A stretch of DNA of 6,086 bases from Planctomycetota bacterium. Its GTDB lineage: Bacteria > Planctomycetota > Brocadiia > SM23-32. Below, piece by piece: positions 1 through 5,211 of the stretch. Below the pieces are notes generated by a model. It saw nothing but the letters and a program-made list of their open reading frames with translations, was not told where the DNA came from and ran no database searches. Made by a program: the position numbers and the translations under genes. The stretch covers positions 1 to 6,086 of the forward strand of contig JAUVVP010000140.1 of assembly GCA_030604585.1 (NCBI GenBank). Direction: 5' to 3'. How positions within the stretch are numbered: position 1 is the stretch's first letter; each line of letters starts with the position of its first letter.

Positions 1-1
1 G

Positions 2-1363
2 AGCTACGTCAGCTTCGACGTCATCGTGCGCTACCTCCGCTACCGCTTCCCCGACCACCGCGTCCTCTACGTGCAGAACATCACCGACGTGGGCCACCTG
101 ACAGACGATGCCGATGAAGGCGAGGACAAGGTCAGCCGCCGCGCGAGGGAGCTGGGCATACAGCCGATGGAAGTAGCCGAGACCTTCAGGCGCAGCTACT
201 TCGAGGACATGGACGCCCTGAACGTCCTGCGCCCGAACATCAGCCCCCACGCCAGCGGCCACATCCCCGAGCAGATCGAACTGGTGCAGAAGCTGATCGA
301 GCGTGGGCACGCCTACGAGGCCGAGGGCAACGTCTACTTCGACGTGCAGAGCTTCCCCGAGTACGGCAAGCTGAGCGGCCGCAGCCTGGACGAAGCGGCC
401 GAGGCCGTCCGCGTCGAGGTCCGAGAGGAGAAGCGGCACCCCGCCGACTTCGCCCTGTGGACGCGCGCCGAGCCCGGCCACATCATGCCCTGGAACAGCC
501 CCTGGGGCGAGGGGTTCCCCGGCTGGCACCTGGAGTGCTCCGTCATGGCCACGAAGTATCTGGGCGAGACGGTCGACATCCACGGCGGCGGCATCGAGAA
601 CATCTTCCCCCACCACGAGAACGAGATCGCTCAGGCCGAGGCCGCCCCGCAGGCGCGGGGCGAGCCGTTCGTCCGCTACTGGCTCCACAACAACATGGTG
701 ACCGTCAACGGCCAGAAGATGGGCAAGAGCCTGGGCAACTTCATCACCCTGAAGGACGCCTTCGCGGGCCGGCCTCCGCTGGAGAAGCCCATCAGGCCGA
801 TGGTGATGCGCTATTTCGTCCTGACCACCCACTACCGCAGTCCGCTCGACTTCTCCGTGCAGGCCATCGAGGCGGCCGAGAAGGGCCTGGAGCGCATTGA
901 GAATACGGTCGGGCGCGTGCGCCGCACGGTTGACCGGGCTGCGGAGGGCGAAGCCTCGGAGGCGGTCGCCGCTCTGGTCGAGGATACCAGGGCGAAGTTC
1001 CTCGCCGAGATGGACAACGACTTCAACACCGCCGGCGCCATCGGCGTCCTGAGCACCTTCACCCGCGATGCGAACCGGCTGCTCGATGAAGCGGCCGACA
1101 TGGCGCAAGGCGCCTTGCAGGCATTTGGCGATCTCTACGAGGAACTCGGCGGCCGGGTGCTCGGCATCGTCACCGACCGGACCGGCGCGCGTGCCGAGGC
1201 CGGCATCGAGCCCGAGCTGATCGAAGCCTTGCTTCAGGTCCGCTCGGACCTGCGCGGCGCCAGGCAGTTCGACCTCGCTGACCGCATCCGCGAACGCCTG
1301 GACGAGCTTGGCATCGAACTCAAGGACGGCCCGCACGGGACGACGTGGAGCCTGCGGCAGTGA
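2..1363 (+). CDS. cysS: Cysteinyl-tRNA synthetase, 5'-truncated by window edge
   Basis: Class I aminoacyl-tRNA synthetase that charges tRNA-Cys with cysteine using ATP, in the cytoplasm. The frame is open from base 2, so the GTG at 26 is internal; 453 residues are present. The first visible residues ([14 protein letters not shown]) align just after the HIGH motif of known CysRS, so about 40-45 residues, including HIGH and the first zinc Cys, lie outside. Numbering from the GTG at 26: GWHLECS supplies zinc ligand C171, and [10 protein letters not shown] supplies H196 and E200, with the same spacing as in E. coli (C209/H234/E238). The second signature is KMGKS at 231-235 (family KMSKS), followed by LGNF. 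An insert of roughly ten residues ([10 protein letters not shown]) sits between it and the MRYF helix, as I recall from Bacteroidetes-type CysRS. The C-terminal DGPHGTTW end is intact. The TGA stop lies inside a hairpin repeat. Identity is near certain. Confidence 0.97.
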   Translation, partial: SYVSFDVIVRYLRYRFPDHRVLYVQNITDVGHLTDDADEGEDKVSRRARELGIQPMEVAETFRRSYFEDMDALNVLRPNISPHASGHIPEQIELVQKLIERGHAYEAEGNVYFDVQSFPEYGKLSGRSLDEAAEAVRVEVREEKRHPADFALWTRAEPGHIMPWNSPWGEGFPGWHLECSVMATKYLGETVDIHGGGIENIFPHHENEIAQAEAAPQARGEPFVRYWLHNNMVTVNGQKMGKSLGNFITLKDAFAGRPPLEKPIRPMVMRYFVLTTHYRSPLDFSVQAIEAAEKGLERIENTVGRVRRTVDRAAEGEASEAVAALVEDTRAKFLAEMDNDFNTAGAIGVLSTFTRDANRLLDEAADMAQGALQAFGDLYEELGGRVLGIVTDRTGARAEAGIEPELIEALLQVRSDLRGARQFDLADRIRERLDELGIELKDGPHGTTWSLRQ

Positions 1364-1467
1364 TGAATGATGAGTGAAGATTGATGAGTTGGGGCGCGCC
1401 CCTCTCCCGGTGGGCATGTGCTTCCGTAGCCGTCCAACTCATAACTCATCATTCATAATTCATAACT
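1359..1467. repeat. Heptamer-built imperfect inverted repeat after cysS
   Basis: Arms 1359-1392 and 1434-1467 are reverse complements at 28 of 34 positions, separated by a 41-nt loop. Each arm is a tandem of four 7-nt units: TGATGAA, TGATGAG, TGAAGAT and TGATGAG at 1361-1388 on the left, and ACTCATA, ACTCATC, ATTCATA and ATTCATA at 1437-1464 on the right. The left arm contains the cysS stop codon and places TGA in all three plus-strand frames. The loop side begins with the perfect palindrome GGGGCGCGCCCC (1391-1402). The arms are AT-rich compared with the flanking genes. No U-tract follows, so it is not a classical intrinsic terminator. It could be a dispersed intergenic repeat, a processing or stability hairpin, or a factor-assisted terminator. 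The structure is read directly; the role is unknown. Confidence 0.8.
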
Positions 1468-1484
1468 AAGCGGCCTTTGCTGTC

Positions 1485-2417
1485 ATGTGCGATAGCGTCA
1501 AGCAGATGATGGACCGAGTCAACGGCCAACGCCTTGCGCGCGACGTCTTCTACTTGGCCGCGGATCCGCTGCCTTTCCGCAAGCTGAACTACACCGTCCC
1601 GGGGCACGAGAAGTGCACGCTCTACGAGGCGGACGACTTCATCTGCGCGGAGCTTGAGGCGGCGGGCTGGGCGCTGCAGAAAGAAGCCGTGCAGGTGCAG
1701 GCGTTCCGCTGCGACGCCTCGAAGCCGAAGGCCCACCAGTACTCCGCGCCCGAGCCGGATGACCCCTGGTACACCGCCTACAACATCTACGCGAAGCGGA
1801 CCGGCACAACGCATCCGGACGAGATCGTCATCCTCGTGGCCCACAAGGACTCGCAGAGCTGGGTGGACTCGCCCGGCGCCTACGACAACGCCGTGGGCAC
1901 GGCGAGCAACCTCGAGATCGCCCGCGTCCTCTCAGGCTATGAGCCGCGCCGCTCGATCTGGCTCCTCTTCTGCAACGAGGAGCACACGCCCTGGACGAGC
2001 GTGACGGCCGCCGAGGGATGCCGCGAGCGCGGCGATAACGTGATCGCCGTTCTGAACCAGGACGGGCTCGGAGCGCGGAGCCAGGCCGACATTGACGCCG
2101 ACCGCAAGGTCCACACCACCCGCTACACCGTCGAGGAAGGCAGGTGGCTGGCCGACCTGATGAGCGAGGTGATCCGCGACTACGGCATCGGCCTGATCCA
2201 GACGGTCAGCCAACGCGAGTTCGCCAACGATGACGACGGCTCGTTCGTGAAGGCCGGCTTCCCCGCCGCCGTCCACAACGGCGGCTCGGGCGCCGCCGGC
2301 TACCCCGACTACCACCGCGAGACCGACACCCCGGACAAGGTGGACGTCGAGACCATCCGCATGGCCACCCAGGCCGCGCTGGCCGCCGTACTGCGCATCG
2401 ACGCCGCCGGCGATTGA
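1485..2417 (+). CDS. M28-family zinc peptidase (putative aminopeptidase)
   Basis: A 310-residue protein predicted to be a di-zinc exopeptidase of the M28 (aminopeptidase Y/S) family. The metal centre is complete: H120 in VAHKDS, bridging D134 in PGAYDNAVG, catalytic E165 and ligand E166 in LLFCNEEH, D193 in LNQDGLG, and H277 in DYHRETDTPDKVD. The spacings (14, 31, 27 and 84) match those of Streptomyces griseus aminopeptidase (H85, D97, E131/E132, D160, H247) closely. Residues 1-110 form a lead-in of unassigned function. There is no signal peptide or membrane segment, so a cytoplasmic location is inferred, unlike many secreted M28 enzymes. NEEHTPWTS replaces the more usual EE-G-GS pattern, suggesting a distinct subfamily. 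The ATG is the first start after the in-frame TAA at 1467-1469; no Shine-Dalgarno sequence is visible. Substrate is unknown; the family call is strong. Confidence 0.9.
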   Translation: MCDSVKQMMDRVNGQRLARDVFYLAADPLPFRKLNYTVPGHEKCTLYEADDFICAELEAAGWALQKEAVQVQAFRCDASKPKAHQYSAPEPDDPWYTAYNIYAKRTGTTHPDEIVILVAHKDSQSWVDSPGAYDNAVGTASNLEIARVLSGYEPRRSIWLLFCNEEHTPWTSVTAAEGCRERGDNVIAVLNQDGLGARSQADIDADRKVHTTRYTVEEGRWLADLMSEVIRDYGIGLIQTVSQREFANDDDGSFVKAGFPAAVHNGGSGAAGYPDYHRETDTPDKVDVETIRMATQAALAAVLRIDAAGD

Positions 2418-2441
2418 AATGCCGGCCTGCCGCCCTATAAT
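2414..2441 (+). promoter_or_regulatory. Sigma70-type promoter for the kinase-argC unit
   Basis: The -35 box TTGAAA (2414-2419, 5 of 6 to TTGACA) and a perfect -10 box TATAAT (2436-2441) are separated by 16 nt. The -35 box overlaps the TGA stop of the peptidase gene. Transcription would start near 2448, giving a leader of about 36 nt before the kinase ATG. In such GC-rich sequence a near-consensus pair is unlikely by chance, and it sits at the right place. Not experimentally shown. Confidence 0.65.
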
Positions 2442-2459
2442 GGTGGTCTCCGGCAGGTC
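2424..2459. promoter_or_regulatory. Inverted repeat flanking the -10 box (possible operator)
   Basis: CCTGCCG at 2426-2432 and CGGCAGG at 2451-2457 are exact reverse complements. In RNA the pairing can extend to 2424-2432 with 2451-2459, including one G-U pair. The 18-nt interval contains TATAAT. A repressor binding both half-sites would cover the -10 region and start site of the predicted promoter. Alternatives are a weak 3' hairpin of the peptidase transcript (no U-tract follows) or coincidence. Pairing is certain; function is inferred. Confidence 0.45.
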
Positions 2460-2469
2460 CCGCTTTCCC

Positions 2470-2474
2470 GGAGG
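2470..2474 (+). promoter_or_regulatory. Shine-Dalgarno site of the FGGY kinase gene
   Basis: GGAGG lies 9 nt upstream of the ATG at 2484 and supports that start. The peptidase gene upstream has no comparable site. Confidence 0.75.
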
Positions 2475-2483
2475 CGTGAGGTC

Positions 2484-3989
2484 ATGTCCGAACTTGTGCT
2501 GGTGGTGGACTGCGGCTCGACGAACATCACCTCGGCCGCCGTGGATGCCGAAGGGCAGCTCGTGGCCTCCGCCGGTGAGCCCAACGGCACGGTGCCGCAG
2601 CCCGGCGGGCAAGAGGGATGGCTGATCACCGACATGGACCAGCTCTGGGCCGCCACCTGCAAGACCATACGGGGGCTCGTCGAACAGGTCGGGGCGGACC
2701 GGATCGCGGCGCTCACAGTGGCCACCTGGGGTGCGGACGGCGCGCCCGTCACGGACGACGGGGAGCTGACCTATCCGGTCATCAACTGGCAGTGCCCCCG
2801 GACCGGACCCGTGATGCGGAGCCTGACCAAGCGCTTCGGCGCGCGCCGCCTCTACAACATCACCGGCTACCAGGCCATTCGTTTCAACACCCTGTTCAAG
2901 ATCGCATGGCTGCGCGAGAACGTGCCGGAAGCGCTCGACGAGGCCGACAGGTGGCTCATGATGCCCGGACTGCTGAGCCGGCGGCTGTGCGGCGAGCTGA
3001 GCCTGGACGTGACGAGTGCCTCGACGATGATGATGCTCGACCTGGAGACGATGACCTGGTCGCCGGAGCTTCTCGAGGCGGTCGGCCTGGACGCGTCGTT
3101 CGTCCCGGAGCTGACCTATCCGGGCCAGGTCATCGGGGAGTTGACCGCCGAGGCGGCCGCGGAGACCGGGCTGAAGGAGGGCACGCCAGTCGTGGCGACG
3201 GGGCACGACACGCAGTTCGCCCCGATCGGCAGTGGCGCCGGCGAGCAGGAGGCCATCCTGAGCACCGGCACCTGGGAGATCGTCATGCTGCGCACCTCGG
3301 CACCGGTGACCAGCGACTTCGCCTTCGAGGACGGAATACTGACCGAGGCCGATGCCGTGGCCGGCCTCTACGACCCGCAGCTTCTGATGATGGGTTCGGG
3401 CGTTCTGGAGTGGGTGCGGGAGAACTTCTATCCGGCCATCGAGGACAGGACGCGGGCCTACGAGACGATGATTGGCGAGGCGCGGAGGGTGAAGCCCGGC
3501 GCCGGCGGCTTGATGATGGTGCCCAGCTTCGTGCCGGACACGGGGCCTACCCGCAAGTACGCGACGGCCGGCACGATCGTGGGCCTGGGACTGACCAGCA
3601 CGCGTGCTCACGTCTACCGGGCGGCGATGGAAGGCCTGTGCTTCCAGTTGAAGGAGGCGCTGCGGATACTGTGCGAGGCGACCGGCTTCGAACCCGAGCA
3701 GGTCCGCGTGGTCGGTGGCGGCTCGAAGAACGACCTGTGGAACCAGATGCGCGCCGACGTGTGCCGCATGCCCGTTGTCATCACCGAAAGCAAGGACGCG
3801 ACGGTGGTGGGGGCGGCCGTCGCCACGTGGGTCGGGGCGGGCAGGTTTAAGTCCATTCCGGACGGGCAGGAACGGATACCTATCCCGGCGCAGGTCGTGG
3901 AGCCATCCGCCGATGCCGACGCCTACGAAGGGCTCGCCGAGCGCTACAACATGATCGCGCCGGGCCTGAAGGATTTCTACACTCATTGA
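2484..3989 (+). CDS. fucK: FGGY-family carbohydrate kinase, L-fuculokinase-like
   Basis: A 501-residue sugar kinase of the FGGY family (ASKHA fold), transferring ATP gamma-phosphate to a ketose or polyol; the closest remembered relative is E. coli L-fuculokinase FucK (L-fuculose to L-fuculose-1-phosphate). Visible motifs: phosphate-1 loop VVDCGSTN (7-14), TWGADGAPV near 97-105, CPRT (104-107 region), GHDTQFA with likely catalytic base D242, STGTWEI (260-266), GVLEWVRENF (306-315), and adenosine motif VVGGGSKNDLWNQ from 409. The pairs GHDTQFA, GTWEI, GVLEWVR and CPRT correspond closely to FucK, not to xylulo- or glycerol kinases. The two FGGY domains cover roughly 4-245 and 255-460; length is slightly above FucK. 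The start has a good Shine-Dalgarno and its own promoter. No fucose isomerase or aldolase gene is present, so the substrate remains a guess; rhamnulokinase-like or another pentulose/deoxyketose activity is possible. Confidence 0.8.
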   Translation: MSELVLVVDCGSTNITSAAVDAEGQLVASAGEPNGTVPQPGGQEGWLITDMDQLWAATCKTIRGLVEQVGADRIAALTVATWGADGAPVTDDGELTYPVINWQCPRTGPVMRSLTKRFGARRLYNITGYQAIRFNTLFKIAWLRENVPEALDEADRWLMMPGLLSRRLCGELSLDVTSASTMMMLDLETMTWSPELLEAVGLDASFVPELTYPGQVIGELTAEAAAETGLKEGTPVVATGHDTQFAPIGSGAGEQEAILSTGTWEIVMLRTSAPVTSDFAFEDGILTEADAVAGLYDPQLLMMGSGVLEWVRENFYPAIEDRTRAYETMIGEARRVKPGAGGLMMVPSFVPDTGPTRKYATAGTIVGLGLTSTRAHVYRAAMEGLCFQLKEALRILCEATGFEPEQVRVVGGGSKNDLWNQMRADVCRMPVVITESKDATVVGAAVATWVGAGRFKSIPDGQERIPIPAQVVEPSADADAYEGLAERYNMIAPGLKDFYTH

Positions 3990-4000
3990 CGGGCACACAG

Positions 4001-4007
4001 GGAAGGA
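4001..4007 (+). promoter_or_regulatory. Shine-Dalgarno site of argC
   Basis: GGAAGGA ends 6 nt before the ATG at 4014, inside the 24-nt gap after the kinase stop. No promoter-like pair fits in this gap, so argC is probably expressed from the promoter upstream of the kinase, or from an unseen site inside the kinase gene. Confidence 0.75.
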
Positions 4008-4013
4008 CGCACG

Positions 4014-5027
4014 ATGAAGGTCAGCGTGGTCGGGGCAACCGCCTATACCAGTCGTGAGTTGATCAAGATCCTGGCGCGACACCCCGAGGCTGAGATCGTG
4101 CACCTGGGCGGCCGTCGCGAGGAGCAGCCGCGCATCTCGGAGGTCTTCACGGTCCTGCGGGGCATCTGTGAACTGAACGTCGTCGGCCTGCGCGTGGCGG
4201 ACGCGCCCGAGAAGCCGGACGTGGCGTTCTTCACGCTCCCGCATGGGCTGAGTCAGAAGTTCGTTCCCGAGTACCTTCAGGCCGGCGTGCGGTGCATTGA
4301 CTTCAGCGCCGACTACCGCTTCAGCGACCTGGCCCTCTACGAGGAGTGGTACGTCAAGCACGAGGACCCGGCCAACGTCGCGCGGGCCGTCTACGGCATG
4401 CCCGAGCTGTTCCGCGAAGAGATCGCCGGCGCTGACCTTGTGGCCAACCCCGGCTGCTATCCCACTGCTGCGATCCTGGGTCTGGCGCCCCTGATCGGGG
4501 AGGGGCTGATCGAGCGGGGCGGCATCATCGTGGACGCCAAGAGCGGCATCAGCGGCAAGGGGAACAAGCCGCAACCGGACTCGATGTTCTGCGAGTGCAA
4601 CGAGGACGTGCAGGCCTACCGCGTGGCCGCCCACCGCCACGAGCCGGAGATGGAACACGTCCTGAGCAAGCTGGGCGACGGCGACGTTGACATCACGTTC
4701 GTGCCGCACCTGGTGCCGATGGACCGGGGGATACTGTCCACCATCTACGTGCGGCTGACGCGCGAAGGAGCCCCCGGCATGCTTCAGGGGCTGTTCGAGG
4801 ACACCTACGCCGACGAGCCGTTCGTGCGCGTCTGCCCCGCCGGCATCCAGCCTCGCACCAAGGACGTGGCGCTGACCAACTACTGCGACATCGCGGTGAC
4901 CGCGCGACCGGGAGGGACGGTCGTGGTCACAAGCGCCATTGACAACCTGATGAAAGGCGCCGCCTCCCAGGCCGTGCAGAACATGAACGTCATGGTCGGC
5001 CTGGAGGAGACGGCCGGCCTGTTCTAA
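4014..5027 (+). CDS. argC: N-acetyl-gamma-glutamyl-phosphate reductase
   Basis: A 337-residue enzyme (normal type-1 ArgC length) that reduces N-acetyl-glutamyl-5-phosphate to the semialdehyde with NADPH, the third step of arginine/ornithine biosynthesis, in the cytoplasm. The N-terminal nucleotide-binding loop reads GATAYTSREL (7-16), where the family usually has GATGYTGxEL. Further motifs: FTLPHG and the DFSADYRF segment near 75-100, catalytic C148 in ANPGCYPTA, KSGISGKG (176-183), catalytic H207 in AAHRHEPE (59 residues after the Cys, as in known ArgC), FVPHLVPMDRGIL (229-241), and DNLMKGAASQAVQNMN (310-325). All catalytic elements are present, so the enzyme should be active. It lies 24 nt behind the sugar kinase, not beside argJ, argB or argD, which are absent here. 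Close homologues such as LysY act on LysW-linked substrates, but the motifs give no reason to prefer that. High confidence. Confidence 0.96.
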   Translation: MKVSVVGATAYTSRELIKILARHPEAEIVHLGGRREEQPRISEVFTVLRGICELNVVGLRVADAPEKPDVAFFTLPHGLSQKFVPEYLQAGVRCIDFSADYRFSDLALYEEWYVKHEDPANVARAVYGMPELFREEIAGADLVANPGCYPTAAILGLAPLIGEGLIERGGIIVDAKSGISGKGNKPQPDSMFCECNEDVQAYRVAAHRHEPEMEHVLSKLGDGDVDITFVPHLVPMDRGILSTIYVRLTREGAPGMLQGLFEDTYADEPFVRVCPAGIQPRTKDVALTNYCDIAVTARPGGTVVVTSAIDNLMKGAASQAVQNMNVMVGLEETAGLF

Positions 5028-5038
5028 CGGCAAGTCCT

Positions 5039-5211
5039 ACCACGGAGAACACGGAGAACACAGAGAACGACAATGACAGGAATGGACCACAACGACACGA
5101 CGAACAGCACATAGAGCCGGTCTTGGCCTGAGCCTTTCGTCGTGCCGGTCGTGTCGCCGCGTTTAGGGTCTCGTCGTTGTCGTTCTCTGTGCTCTCCGTG
5201 TTCTCCGTGGT
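5039..5211. repeat. 39-nt near-perfect inverted repeat between convergent genes
   Basis: Arms 5039-5077 and 5173-5211 are reverse complements at 37 of 39 positions (exceptions 5058/5192 and 5074/5176, the latter a G-U wobble in RNA), with a 95-nt interval. The left arm contains three 9-nt units: CACGGAGAA at 5041 and 5050, and CACAGAGAA at 5059. Two alternative inner 9-bp stems exist: 5093-5101 with 5148-5156 (CGACACGAC) and 5096-5104 with 5136-5144 (CACGACGAA). The right arm ends on the last base of the nitrilase-homologue stop codon; the left arm starts 12 nt after the argC stop. Transcripts from either side would fold into a long stem, consistent with a bidirectional 3' end or RNase III target, though there is no U-tract. 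A dispersed mobile repeat is the main alternative. Confidence 0.9.

Noticed and set aside
1454..1459. CATAAT in the right arm of the first hairpin as a -10 box for the peptidase gene
   Set aside because: It is 5 of 6 to TATAAT, but no -35-like hexamer lies 15-19 nt upstream, and the AT-rich heptamers would produce such matches anyway.
1359..1467. The cysS-downstream hairpin as a CRISPR or classical intrinsic terminator
   Set aside because: The units are contiguous 7-mers without spacers, and the hairpin is followed by mixed sequence, not a T-run.
1449..1844. A 131-codon minus-strand frame starting in the peptidase gene and ending in the hairpin repeat
   Set aside because: No start-site support and no motif; it covers conserved peptidase coding sequence on the other strand.
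2618..3850. A 410-codon plus-strand frame inside the kinase gene
   Set aside because: Arg/Gly/Ala/Asp-rich, no motif, fully overlapped by the kinase whose signature residues are intact; a frame shadow of GC-rich coding DNA.
1932..5033. A minus-strand open frame of 1033 codons opposite three plus-strand genes
   Set aside because: It spans the peptidase 3' end, the kinase, argC and their gaps. The translation is rich in His, Gly, Ala, Arg and Val with no recognisable motif, as expected when GC-rich third positions remove stops from an antisense frame. The plus-strand genes have full catalytic motifs.
5039..5211. The 39-nt inverted repeat as the ends of an insertion sequence or MITE
   Set aside because: No transposase is present, and no flanking target-site duplication is evident around 5039 and 5211. 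A MITE-like origin remains possible but is not supported here.
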